Source: Emydura subglobosa (lineage: Eukaryota; Chordata; Testudines; Chelidae). From it: DNA of 64,000 bases. Positions 24,836-59,639 of this stretch are shown here, piece after piece (positions within the stretch are counted from its first letter, which is position 1; every line of letters starts with the position of its first letter). The stretch spans positions 7,225,984 to 7,289,983 of the forward strand of contig ML679963.1 in assembly GCA_007922225.1 (NCBI GenBank), given 5' to 3'. A program made the position numbers and the translations under genes. Below the pieces are notes generated by a model that saw only the letters and a list, made by a program, of their open reading frames with translations, did no database searches and was not told the origin of the DNA.

Positions 24836-25085
24836 AAAGGTGGCCAGGATAGCTTAATGGGTTTAGCGCAAACTTCAGAGTAACCGCACTTCTTTGAAGC
24901 ATGGCTCTGAATCCTAATAAGGTCAGCACAGCTCTGCTTCTTTCCCAGATAGGTATATCATGTGGCATATAGTATACAGGGGTGGTGGTTTTCTTCAGGG
25001 CAGATCCTAAAAACCGAGCACTTGTATGGACATTAATGACTCTAAAGCCCTTTTTACAAGCAGAGGGGTTTTCCCCAGAACCCAT
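24836..25085 (+). repeat. tRNA-derived SINE
   Basis: An A-box-like tagcttaatggg (about 24850) and a B-box-like ggctctgaatcct (about 24903-24915) lie about 50 bp apart, as in a tRNA-derived SINE head. The non-tRNA body runs to about 25085, with unclear end. The tRNA of origin cannot be told because the head is diverged. Confidence 0.55.
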
Positions 25086-26216
25086 GGATTAAAAGATAGA
25101 CCAGAGATTGCTAATTAACTCTAATTGGTTACTAATTATGAGGATGGATTGAGGGATGACAGATTAGCCTCTCCTTTACCTGGTAGCCTGAGGACAGGTG
25201 CTTGATGTTACAGGTTCTCTCTTTGCAGAAGGAAAGTGCAAGATTGGGAGAGCTTTTCTAGCCTCTAGATTCCCTTCCAAACACATCCACTGTCGGAGAT
25301 TATTAACCCTAACTAGGAGGCGGTTACATGTCTGGCTCCTCCTCTGGGCTGCCACATATTAAAAACGGACTATAAAGCTTGCTTGTGGGTTTACCCAGGG
25401 GCTGAGATGGTGTGAATGTAGCAACAGGACTTTGTTAGTAGTTGAGTGGGTGTGATGTACCGAACCTGGGAAGGCTTCAATAGCTCAGTGAGTAGCGAGC
25501 TGATGAAAACAGCTTAAGAGAGGCCTTAGGCACCTGTAACTCCAGGAATTGACTCAGCTGCCCTGGCTCTTCCTACATGTTTGAGCCTCTCTGCAAAAAG
25601 CGAAGCTGCCTTGAACCAAGGACTTCCTGACTCTGGCGTGTCACGCTGCCCAGCACCTCTGCAGCAACTTAGCTCTAATCCTGTGCAGTGTACTGTGCCT
25701 GCTGCGACCCACCCCAGAGATGGGCGCAGGACACTGCAGCTGCATGCATGTAGGCAAGAAGCTCGGAGTGGAGTGAACCCTGGGCTGCGTCACAGTCCTA
25801 GCTAGTAAATGGCTTTGGGATCATTGAGGATCCAAAACGCTCTCCTTGGGTTTTCTGGTGCTCTGATTCAGGCTCTACACTCAGATTTGCCCACCCCGGT
25901 GAAACTTCTTTAGGCTATACATCAAAATACAAGCTATTTGTAAACCTACATTATTTCTTTTCAAGAGGGGACAAGCCCTCTGCTGCAAGTGCACCCAGCC
26001 GTTGGGTATATTTAAATATGCAAGCAAGCTCTTCAGCTCAGGCCAGTCTCTGATATATGTGCAATACCTTGTAAGTCCATGTAAAATGGCCAGCAGATGG
26101 AACTGGCATGTGACTATAGGCAGAGCGTCTGCTACTCTCTACCGTCTCCCCACAATACTTCTGAATAATCAGGTTTTTTTTGCCTTGCACCTTATGTTCA
26201 CCTGTCCTGGACCACC
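25086..26216. other. No gene recognised
   Basis: A weak tRNA-like block (tagctcagtgagtagcgagc, 25483-25502) may be another SINE head, but no B box was found. Confidence 0.45.
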
Positions 26217-26490
26217 ATAGAATCATAGAGTTGGAAGGGACCTCAGGAGGTCATCTAGTCCAACCCCCTGCTCAAAGCAGGACTAACCTCAGTTAAATAA
26301 TCCCAGCGAGGGTTTTGTCAAGCCGCAGCTTAAAAACCTCTAAAGATGGAGATTCCACCACCTCCCTAGATAACCCATTCTAGTGTTTCATCACTCTCCT
26401 AATGAAAAACTTTTTCCTAATGTCCAACCTAGACCTTCCCCCCTGCAACTTGAGACCGTTGCTCTATGTATCATTCTCTGTTGGAAAATT
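26217..26490 (-). mobile_element. CR1 LINE 3' fragment, minus strand
   Basis: Reverse CR1 3' end in order: agaatcatagagttggaagg, gaggtcatctagtccaaccc, cctgctcaaagcaggactaa, then accacctccctagataaccc. Confidence 0.92.
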
Positions 26491-29400
26491 CAGCAGTGCC
26501 TGTACCTACACAGACACGTCTGTTATAATCAGGAAGAGAGATGTGAGTTCAATTCCTTTTACAGAAAAGCCCTAACATGTACTTAATACACCAGCAGTCT
26601 GTGTTGACCCACCCTCTTCTGTTCCCATATTAAAGGCATAAACTAGCATCCGATTTTGAGGTATGCTTTCTTAGTGCTTTGCAAAACATCTGGCAAATCC
26701 CTGCTGAAGAAGGTGTTGAACAAACCAATTTGCTTTAATCAGTAGCTAACAAGTCAGTTTCCTCATTAAAAGGAGGGCTGATAAGAGGAAAGATGGCTTA
26801 CACCAGCTCTACTGAACATGGTATTTGAGAAAAGCGAGCTGGTGTAATCTTCCAAAGATAAAAATACTCTTATCTTCCCTGCTGAGAAAAATTAGCAGAT
26901 CCATAACCATGGGTTAGACTGTGTGTTGTAGAAAGTGATAAAGCTAGATATGCTGAGCATAAAAACACTGCACTGACATTTCCCGCCATAGTGGCGTCCA
27001 CTACGCTGACCCAGATGATTAGCTAAGGATGGCAAATGTTCTTTTACATTTGTTTCTCTCCTCTTCCACCCTGGCTCACTTGTTCGGCTCAGGCACCTGG
27101 TATGTCTTGTCTTTTAGGCCTTGTGTATGCCGGTGGTGGCAAACAGGGTATGTGTAGCAACACACTGCAGTGAAAGGCTCTGGGGATGGGAAGGAGGGGA
27201 GGCAAAAGGTTCTGGCAGCGTTTTGTCTGCTGCCTCCCCTCTGCTGGAGTCTTTCCCTGCAACACGGAACAGGTCCAGCACTGGGGAGGCAGGAGGACAC
27301 TAAAAAGGGCAGTGTAGATGTGGAAAGTAGTGCTTGGGCTTGTAGAGCTGTGTAGGATGCATGGCCTAAGGATCAAACGTGTCTTTACCCTACTTGGCTA
27401 AGCAGTGCCTCACCATCTACACAGCCATTTATACCCAGGCTAGGGGGGTGTGCAGGGTCTGTATTCTACATGCCACTTGAAGTGGATACATATCCTTAGA
27501 GTGCAAAAGCCAGGTTTTTATAGTTATTTAGGCACCTAAAGATTCAGGTAGCCCTGATGTGCTTTTAAAAATGCCACTAGGCACCTAACTGCATCTTTAC
27601 GTGCCTAACTACCTTTGAAAATCTGGCCAGACGCTCTAGGGCCTGTCATTTACTATAGTTTTGTGCAGCACCTAGCACGCTGGGCTCCCATTCTGTGCAG
27701 TGCAGATGGTAAAGAATTAGCGATTCCAAAGGTTGTGGAAGATAGCGTAAGGAAGAAAAATAAACACGCTTCGGCACATTCCAGAGGTGTCTCCTTGTTA
27801 AATCTTCAGGGATCTGAACAGAAATATGCAGCTTTACATGAATGTTCTTCTGGGATTTGCTTTTACTTTTTAACCTTAAAGGGAACCAAAGTCCTGCCTC
27901 ATCTCAAAAACAGGAGACTGCCACAAAGCGGCTACATGTTTCTAGATTGCAACCTGAGTAGCTTCCGAGTAATAAAGTAAGAGCTCCTTTTCTAAAGGAC
28001 GCTGTTAATGGGCTTTTCAAACAACTGTAGATATTCCCTCCGGCCTGAAACTTGGCAATCAGTAAAATGACTGTTCCACAGCAGCTTTGGCCTTTCTACC
28101 GTCCACTGGGTGTTTAAGCACTGGTCACTCTTGACCCATCAGAACAACCCATTGCTACGCCTATTTTTCCACCTGCTTCACTGCAAAAATATGGGGGAGT
28201 CAGGAGAACAAATCAAGGGAAAGATCCTGGGAGGAGGAATCACATCTTAGTCTATGATCTGTACAGGCCCTAACACACACACTACAGGGAGCTGAATGGC
28301 TTTTGCCACATGCAAATACTTGGGGTGTTCACCTCAAGTTGTCTGTAAAGACACAGAGTGTTATGCCTCTGTGGGTCCCACTGTGACCCTATTTCTAATC
28401 AAATACTTCAAACCTTTGTGCTGCTCTTGGGGTGGGGGGGTGCAGTTTAAAACCCAGGGCTCCTTTGAAATAAGATCTTTGATTAAACATTCACTGTTGG
28501 TAAGTGTAAAAAAAAAAAGAGAGGTACTAATCTCAAGTTATGTTGTGTCTCCATCTTCTGACTAGGAACAGGGCAGTTGAGCTAATAGCTACCCTGCTGC
28601 ACTCTGTACACACTAACCCACGTCTTATACACTTGCATTTTCAGCTTTGAAACATTCACAAATCCCGGATGTGTCTCAATACCATCCCCTTTTGTCTAGT
28701 CACAGTTTTATACTGATAGCTGAGAGAGAGAAAACAGGTTTGTCTCTACAAGTGATAGGAGAAACTGGAGGTTAGTTTCCGTGATGTGCAGCTCAAAGTT
28801 CAGAGGAAAACTACGGAGAAAGCAAGAATTGATCAAGCTGTGTGTCTCTCTCATATCAGCCTAGAGAGCAGGGATGAATCAGAAAGTAGGCGGACATACA
28901 ATCTCATTTGCATTAAACACTAAAGCCCTTTACACCTCTCAGGCAGCATAAGAGCTTTAAGGTGGGTGTAAACTATAGCATCAAACTGTGATGTCCAGAA
29001 AATATACTGGCTGCAGCTCTGGAAGACATTTATATTGAGAGAGACGTAGCGAAAGCAAGGCTGAAGTGAGTGCTTGACAGCAGTATTTTTGGTCAATAAC
29101 AGCGCAGTTTAACATACTCTTCCCCGGACAGCTGTGGAGTGAATCAATGCTTTTTAGCCAACTTTAGCTGTAAACAGCTACTGCTATGTTTGTTTCTGCT
29201 GCAGAAGTCAGAAGGAGAAAATTCAGCTATTGGTGGGAAGTTTAAATAAAAAGAGACTCAAAGCTGCCTGGAGGATCTGGACACCCAGTTCCATTAATTT
29301 TTTAACAGGACCAGGGCATTCAAATTGCTTTAGGCAGCTTTGAAAATTGCAGACATAGATTCTATGAGGAAAAAATGCTTTTCCAGCTATAAAGAGAATG

Positions 29401-29659
29401 GACGGTATAAATAAATGTACAAAAGTTGTATCTGAATGAGCTTCTATAACAGAATTAAGATTGGGCAGGTCTGTTCTTTGTGTTAACTTGGGTCCAATCC
29501 TGCAATCGTGACATAGACTCTGGTGTCCACATGGAGCTAATGGTAGGATACGGGTCTTAGCTCTTGAAATACCTAACATGCCTACTTACCCACTGATACC
29601 ATAACATATGCATAGGTTAATGCATAGCCCCCAAGCTGTTTGGGACCTGCAAAAATTGA
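26491..29659. other. No gene recognised
   Basis: It includes a family A-like piece near 27640-27690 (tgcagcacctagcacgctgg) and a stretch near 27525-27625 with cacctaa repeats (ggcacctaaagattcaggta, ggcacctaactgcatcttta). The rest shows nothing. Confidence 0.5.
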
Positions 29660-29772
29660 GGTATTTGGTATTCTGAGGTGGGAAAGGGAAGAATTATTTT
29701 GGGAAAGTTCTATGGCTTGTGTAATACAGGGGGTCAGACTAGATGATCACAAGGGGCCCTTCTGAGTTATTC
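29660..29772 (+). mobile_element. CR1 LINE 3' end fragment
   Basis: Contains gggggtcagactagatgatc followed by acaaggggcccttctgag, the CR1 3' terminus. Confidence 0.75.
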
Positions 29773-30069
29773 ACCTTCACTAATATTGTCTCAGGGATGA
29801 AAGAAAAACCAAGAAGACAAGAAGAAAAGGAAAGCATTTGCTATTTAAATAAAGATTTAGCTCTTCCCAGGCCTTGTCTCACTAGTAGGCTGTGGATCTG
29901 TTAACCATAGTCCAGTCACTAACCTAATGGATCTGCAGCAAACACAGTGACGCAAGGCCCTCTTGCTACCACCTGGCAGAGGACACAGTGGTACGCAGGG
30001 GTACAGGAATCTCATGGGTTCACCAAAAGGGGTCATGTAAGGTCTCTGATGAAAGCCTGCATCACACTG

Positions 30070-30595
30070 GTCATCGTAGACTTTTAGACTTGAAAGGACC
30101 ATCAAGATTGCCTCCCCATCTAGTGTCCATCACTAGCCGTTGGAGATATTTGCTGCTAGCAGTCGCAGCTCGGCTACATGCCATTGTAGGCAGTCCCATC
30201 CTACCATCCCCTCCATAAACTTATCCAGCTCACTCTTGAAACAAGTTACGTTTTTTGCCCCCACTACTCCGCTTGGAAGGCTATTCCAGAACTTCACTCT
30301 TCTGATGGTTAGAAACCTTCATCTAATTTCAAGCCTAGACTTGCTGGTGATCAATTTATATCCATTTGTTCTTGTGTCCACATTGGCACTTAACTTCAAT
30401 AATTCCTCTCCCTCCCTGATATTTATCCCTCTGATGTATTTAAAGAGCGCAATCATATCTCACCTCAGCCTTCCTTTGGTTAGGCTAAACAAGCCAAGCT
30501 CTTTGAGTCTCCTCTCATAAGGTAGGTTTTTCCCTTCCTCGGATCATCCTAGTAGCCCTTCTCTGCACCTGTTCCAGTTTGAATTCATTGTGAGA
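30070..30595 (-). mobile_element. CR1 LINE fragment, minus strand, diverged subfamily
   Basis: On the minus strand this follows the 3' part of a CR1: ggctattccagaacttcact, tatccatttgttcttgtgtc, taaacaagccaagctctttg, then agcccttctctgcacctgtt. It is longer and more diverged than the 26.2 kb copy. Confidence 0.85.
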
Positions 30596-31577
30596 TGTAT
30601 GTACAGGAAATGTGTTGTGTGTATATATACTTAAAAATTACGTTCTCTAGTCTGTAGTTAAAAAGCAGGTCACTCAAAAGTATCGTGACTTCAGACAAAC
30701 TTCTCCAGCCAGGGACTGGAAGACACTTATCTCTATGGTGGACCATTGTGTATTGTATATCATACAATAGGAGTCTATTCGCATAATAAGTCAAATGCTA
30801 ATCAAGAGCTGGCAGAGACTTCAGAAGGAAATTAACAAGAAGAGGTAAACAGAGGGGGAACCCTATTTGCAGGTGAACATCAAAGCTCTATTCTGGTATA
30901 TTTGGGGTGCAGAGAAGGGATCTAAGCCAAACTGGTTGAGAACACTGAGGAAAGAGACTTGGGGTAAGCAGTCTTGTAGAGGCAGAGGAGTGCCTTGTTA
31001 GTTAAGTTTCAGCTCTAGAAAGCATGTTATGATTTTGTTTTACATGGAGCCATTAACTTCCAATATTCTTAGTAGCACTTGAATCTCTGTTCTTTGAAAA
31101 TAAACTTCTTCTTGTTTTCACTCTATATACCTGGGGTGTATTAAGGGATGATCTTACAAGCTGGTGTGTACTATTCCTTTGGGAACAGTGGATCTAGGAC
31201 ATTCTTGAGTGTTCAGTTGAACATGGGCTGAACCCCCCCAAAGGGACACCCAGGGAGGTTAATGAGTGCCTGTCGCTAACCTGCACAGGGAGTGTGACCT
31301 GCAAGGCAGTGCTTGTGTCGCCAGAGGCTGGTGGTTTCAGAGAGATGATCCACACCCAAGAATTCTTCACATTCAGGGGAGATGGTGGCAAGGAGCCTCA
31401 CCACCCTGGGTACCCCCTCCTCAACCCCAGCTGTGCCTCTCTAAAACACAGGTGGCTAAATGGGTAATGGCGAAATCATCAGAGCAGCACTCCTGCTGCA
31501 TGCTATCAACTGCAGGTTGGGAGCCCGCTATGTAATATTAGTACCTGTCAACATACTCCATAATAAAAGTAAAATAA
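30596..31577. other. No gene recognised between CR1 and the HEATR6 3' end
   Basis: Short frames only. The HEATR6 transcript may end within this block or just before it. Confidence 0.5.
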
Positions 31578-31583
31578 TTTATT
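31578..31583 (-). promoter_or_regulatory. Candidate poly(A) signal for HEATR6 (AATAAA)
   Basis: This is the first canonical AATAAA on the minus strand after the HEATR6 stop and would give a 3' UTR of about 920 nt. A variant ATTAAA lies nearer, at 32380-32385, and would give a UTR of about 130 nt. The sequence alone does not decide between them. Confidence 0.35.
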
Positions 31584-32502
31584 CTCAAGAGGTGACATGT
31601 CCCGTTAAATCTGAGAATGGCAACAAAAGCTGGAAGACAGAATCATACAGTGGCCAAGCATGGTGTAGGCTCCCAAATTCCCTATGCCAAATCTCAGTCC
31701 ATATTCTACAAACATGGCACCCTCAAGAAACCAGCTGCAGCTCTTAGGCAGGTAGGGCAGCTTCTTGGCTGATGTACTGCACGATCAGATTTGGGACTTG
31801 GAGTTCAAAACTCAGGTCAGAGTTTACTTTTGGGGACTGGGGAAGTCAATGGCCCTGAAGGGGTGAAACAGCTCACCTGTGCAGGAGAGGGGCCACAGTA
31901 GATATGAAGAGTGTGTGAACTGATTTGCATCAACCTGTTATTCAATTACTCCTCCAACTGATAGTTGGGTTGATTGTACGAGTGCAATAAATGCAAGAAA
32001 ATATGTCCTGCTTAGAAAAGTATACCAACTCTTCATATTTAGGATCAAGCAGATTTTCAGAAAAGTCAAGGCAGACAATACCAATTCTGCCACTGTCCTT
32101 TGTGGACAAGTTTGTGAAGATAGCAGCCAACAGTGATAAAAGGCTTTGGAAACAAGCTCATAAAAAGGCTCTGTTCTTATAAAATATACAAAGAATAAAA
32201 AGACATTTGTTTTCAAAGTGATAACACTGTATCAGATCAGTTACCAGCCAAAACAAAGGGAGACAATTTACAATGAACTAAACAGAAGGAAAATAAATGA
32301 GATTAAATGTTTTTTTCTCAGCCTTGTGGAACTTTTCTCAAGAGTTTCAACTGATTCAAATAAGTTTGAAATAAAATGTTTTAATGTTGCCAATAGGAAA
32401 CATCTCTCCTGGACATCTTGAATACATGAAAGCAGAGTGCTCCCCTCTGCATATAATCAGAAGGCATAATTTACTGGTCATTAAAGAAATGGATTTCTCT
32501 TC

Positions 32503-55290
<22,788 letters not shown>

Positions 55291-55398
55291 TTTCCCCAGC
55301 GCTATGGCAACCGGGCAGCGCTTCCGGGCCCAGGGGGCGGGGTGCCGCAGCGGGCCGAGGCCCCCGCCCCAAGCCTCACCCCCCCCGCTCTCTTGCAC
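55291..55398 (-). other. In-frame upstream ATG extension of HEATR6
   Basis: An ATG at 55396-55398 is open and in frame with the HEATR6 start and would add 36 residues, Gly/Pro/Trp-rich and then ending VAIALGK. Human HEATR6 has no such extension that I know of, so the downstream ATG is preferred. The segment may simply be 5' UTR. Confidence 0.3.
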
Positions 55399-56030
55399 CC
55401 TGGGGCGCAGCTGCCACCCTCCCCCAGAGGCCCCATCACCCTCCAGCCCCCCCCCCCCGAGCCCCAGTCATACACCCCCGCTCAATTGCTCCCCTCAGGG
55501 AGGGGCCCCAGCGCCCATCACCCCCCCTCCAGGGGACCCCCGGCCAATGGGGATGGATCCCAGCGCGACATGTGCACCTGGCACCTAGGGTGCCTGCAAG
55601 CTGGGGGGCATCGTTGTGGTGATTGAGACTTGGCACGCCCCGAATTGTGTTCAGCAGAACCCCCACGTCTGGGCCCAGGGCCTGGGGTTGGTCCCTACCT
55701 CGATTGTTCGCCACTTTTTCTGTACAGGGGCCTCATTTTAGTGCAGGAAAAAAAATGTGGGACCCTCCCCTTCACTCTGGCTGGGCTGAGAATACATTGC
55801 CTGAATGATGCAGCAGACAGAGCTCTGTTTGATTGGAAATCCAGTGACTGAAACAGGGAATAAAATAAAATAATGAGATCATCCACGTACAAACATAGGC
55901 CCTGAATACACAACCCTTTCCCTCACACAGCTCACAGTTTTATGCTAGGGAGAGTTTATATTCCTCACTGAGACAGACAGTCAGAAACATTTGTGGTTGT
56001 TGTTATATTATTGTTTGTTTATTACGTCGA

Positions 56031-56650
56031 AGGAAAAATCAAATGCACAAATACAAAATGGAGAATAACTGGCTAGGCAATCATAGTGCAGAAAAGAATC
56101 TGGGGGTGAGAGTGGAGCACAAATTGATCAGGAGCCAACAGCGGGATGCAGCTGCAAAAAAGGCTAATACCATTCGGGGTATATTAGCAGGAGTGTTGTA
56201 TGACATGGGAGGTAGTTGTCCCACTCTACTTGGCTCTGGTGAGGCTTCAGCTAGAGTACTGGGTCCAGTTCTGGGTGCCTCACTTTAAGAAAGATGTGGA
56301 CAAATTGAAGAGAGCCCAGAGGAGAACAACAAAAATGATAAAAGATTTAGAAAACTTGACCTATGAGGAAGGATTTTTTAAAAAACTGGTCACGTCTAGT
56401 CTTGAGAAAAGAAAACTTAGGGAGGACCTGATAACAGTCTTCAGATATGTTAGGGGCTGTTATAGAGAGGGCAGTGGTCAATTGTTTTTCATGTCCATTG
56501 AAGGTAGGACAAGAAGAAATTGGCTTACTCTGCACCAAGGGAGATTTAGGTTAGATATTATGGAAAACTTTCTAACCTTAAGAATAGTTAATCACTGGAA
56601 TAGGCTTCCAAGGGAGGTTGTGGAATCCCCATCACTGGAGGTTTGTACAC
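56031..56650 (+). mobile_element. CR1 LINE, 5'-truncated
   Basis: It follows CR1 ORF2 C-terminus and 3' region: gaatctgggggtgagagtgg, ccagttctgggtgcctcact, gatgtggacaaattgaagag, then gaggttgtggaatccccatc. The frame from 56200 to 56688 is nearly intact, but it is only the C-terminal end without the catalytic core. Confidence 0.88.
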
Positions 56651-56774
56651 AGAGTAAGAGGGTCCCAAATAGCTTACAATCTGAATAGACAAGATAGACA
56701 AAGGGCAGGAGAAAGGAAATAGAGGGAGACTTTTACAACTGCCTTGAAAACTAGTGTAAAATGGTGAAGTCTTA

Positions 56775-57000
56775 TTCCATAAGCAGTGTGATCGAGTGGC
56801 TAGAGCATCAGAATGGGGTACAGGAGCCCTGGATTCTATTCCCGGTTCTGTCACTGGCCTGCCGGTGACGCTCACCAAGTCACTTCACTGCTCTGTGCCT
56901 CTGTTTCCTCATTTGTAAAATGGGGATAATGCTCCTGACTTCCTTTGTAAAGCGCTTTGATGAAAAGTGCTGTTTGAAAGCTAGGTAAATTATTATAGGA
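56775..57000 (+). repeat. MIR-type SINE, nearly full length
   Basis: Head gtgatcgagtggctagagca with B-box-like ggattctattcccgg, then ctgtgcctctgtttcctcat, ttgtaaaatggggataatgc and taaagcgctttgatgaaaag. It is the clearest MIR in the window. Confidence 0.88.
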
Positions 57001-57127
57001 CAGATCTGTAATAGAGCACGGGTTACTAAAAGGGACTCTGTGCTGCATCTGTAGTTTGCAACTACTTTGACATTTGTGGTGTCCTTATATAAAAGGAAAA
57101 ATCAAATGCACAAATACAAAATGGAGA

Positions 57128-58081
57128 CACCGCACTCACATACAAATTTGTTATCAATAATCTGTGCATACAGCCATATGCTAGTGCTCATGTTGCCCTC
57201 GATAGCTAAGTTGCTTGTATTCACAGCAATAATCCGCAGCTGGTCAGAACTGTCCTCTTCCTTTGTTTTCGGTGGAAAAGGCCCATATTCTCAAGGGTAT
57301 TTAGGTCCTTAACTCCTACTGATTTAAATGGGAGTTAGGTGCCTAAATAGCTTTGAGGATCTGGGCCAAAGCGACCAAAGTCAGAATGAATGTATCACAC
57401 TTTGGGCACCCAGGGATTCGGGAATGGGTACAAAGGGATGCAGACAGTGCAAATGGTAAGTATATTTTGCCATTGGGTAGAATGGGAATTAAAAATGTTC
57501 CTTTTCTTGAAATATTTTTGCAAAACAATTTGATTTTTTTAAAGGGAAAAAACAGAATCCACTGCATCTCCCCACTCCACCCCCTTTCCTATGCTAGGAA
57601 ACAAAGTGGGGAAACGTAAAAGAGAGGAGAGACAAACACATCCCAAGAAAGTGAAAATTTCCAATTTTTGGTTAAAACCAAATATTTGGGGTTTTTCAGT
57701 ATTTGGGGAAGAGGGGTTGGAAAATTTCCCAAAAAATAAAGAAGAGCCATTTTTTATTGAAAAAAAATGTTTTAAACGAGGTCTAACTGGCTCCTTACTC
57801 TGGTTAAGTAGGACAGGACCTGATCTTGCACTTACTGGACTTCCTGGGGAGCAAGGGTAGGCCCAGAGTTAGCAAGAATTTTTTTCCAGACCATGGCAAC
57901 TTATACCTCTTTCTTAAAGGTGTAGTAACATTTCCCTCTGTATTCAAGAAAGGAAAGCAGAAATATGCTACTGCTATTGCAGTTTGGAAAAGGAGAAGGC
58001 GAAGGTACTCTATGTCTAGTTTAATACTCTTTCTTCGTGCCGTGTGATTGTTCACTTAAGTCATATGACAGTGTTTCTGCT
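57128..58081. other. No gene recognised
   Basis: 57295-57370 has a gggagttaggtgcctaaata motif shared in part with 27525-27625. 57640-57790 is a low-complexity tttggggtttttcag-type stretch. Confidence 0.45.
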
Positions 58082-58093
58082 TTCTGATTACAG

Positions 58094-58301
58094 CAAAAAC
58101 AACGAGTTCTGTGGCACTTTAAAGACTAAAAAATTTAATTTTTGTAGGCATAAGCTTTTGTGAGACTCAGCTCACTTCATCAGATGCAGAGGTAGAATGA
58201 TACAGTAAATAGGAAACATAGATATACAAGTGCATAGAGAACAATGGGGAGGTGAATGAAAGCCGGGTACTTGAGTGCTAATGACAGTCATTGATTAGTC
58301 A
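58094..58301. mobile_element. Retroposed repeat with 12-bp target-site duplication
   Basis: Exact direct repeats TTCTGATTACAG at 58082-58093 and 58302-58313 bracket a 208-bp insert. The insert reads ttctgtggcactttaaagac, then cataagcttttgtgagactc and cagctcacttcatcagatgc. I recognise this as a repeat common in turtle DNA, but I cannot give its class. A 12-bp duplication favours retroposition. Confidence 0.75.
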
Positions 58302-58313
58302 TTCTGATTACAG

Positions 58314-59639
58314 TATTTCAGAAACACACAAAGAGCTTGCAGGATGGTCATGTGAACGCTTCATTTGATTGCTTTGTGTTAATAAATATTTGCACAGGAA
58401 ATCACATCTTCCTTTTCCTCAAAAAGTCTTATGAACAAAATTTAGCTCACACAAATTATTATTTAACACTGATATTATCATAGCATCCAGAGTCCCCAGT
58501 TACGATCAGAGCTCCATTGGCTCTGTACAAATACATATGAAGGCACTGATTTTTCATATAAAAGCAAACAATAGTAGACAATGATGCTATCCTAGCAAAT
58601 TTGCAGTTATTATACAAATAAGTGTTTGCAAACACTTTTACACAGCATTTGCCCAGCTCTAGTACAAATCTTTGTATAACACTTATATTTAATTTAGTGA
58701 AACATCTTGGAGGGAATAGCATGCAAAGTCTGTTTCTTTATTTAGAAAAAATAATGTGTTTAGCTTAGCTGATAGTGATTTTTAGGGCCAACAGATGTTT
58801 AGTGGATTAGATGATGAGATTACAGTCTAACATTCACAATGGTTTTCTTAATAGGGTATTTTTAATATGTAGGAAAACTGCAACATCAAAGCAGATGACA
58901 TGTTGTAAGGACAAAGGGCCTTTTATTTAATATGTTTGTTTCTGGTTGTATTTGCCAGTTGGATTAGAAATATCCCAAATGAAATGATTTTCAGGCCAAC
59001 ACTGGCTCCATAGCAGGAAAGCTGTGGTTTGCCTTTTTGAATGGGCATTACAGTGGCTTTAGTTGGAGATTTGTCTTTGATGTTACAAAAATGTGTAGAA
59101 ACGACAATGTGTTGGTTTATTTATCTGTTCCATTTCTAGAGCAACTATCATGAGTCATATGATAAAGCCAGACCATCAAACACTGGTTAAAAGAACAAAC
59201 TCTAGCCAATTGTACATCCTGAGAGATTCTAGAAAACTGAAATTGGTGGGAGCCTAACAGTCCATGAGACAATCTGCTCACCTCAGTAAAAGGAGTCAAT
59301 TCCCAATGGATATAAGAAAGAGGGAAAGAATGAACAAATGAATGTAGAAACAAAGTGAGGGGGACCTCACAGTAAATAGTGCAGAACAAAAGGGTGTTCC
59401 TCAAAGTCAGCTAGCAAGGGATTCTATTTCCTTTGACAGGTTAGAAGCACAGTGCCTGTGTCCTCTTGTACAGGCATAAATAGAATTAGATTTTTATCAG
59501 TAAATGTTGGTAAACATCTGTTTCACCGTCCACACACAATAAACCCACTGATAATCAAAATATGCAGCTAGACAAAGTAAGAAAAATGCTGCTTGAGTAT
59601 TTATTAATTCAAAAGTCCAAATCACTGGCTTTTGACTCT
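58314..59639. other. No gene recognised
   Basis: AT-rich sequence with only short frames. Confidence 0.5.

Noticed and set aside
25470..25530. Possible tRNA gene or SINE head (tagctcagtgagtagcgagc)
   Set aside because: No matching B box or cloverleaf could be found downstream.
27100..27380. Possible further MITE (ggccttgtgtatgcc ... gatgcatggcctaagg)
   Set aside because: Ends are only weakly inverse and no flanking duplication was seen.
30140..30520. 126-codon plus-strand frame
   Set aside because: It is antisense read-through of a minus-strand CR1.
56200..56688. 162-codon frame that could be mistaken for a gene
   Set aside because: It is the C-terminal part of a CR1 element.
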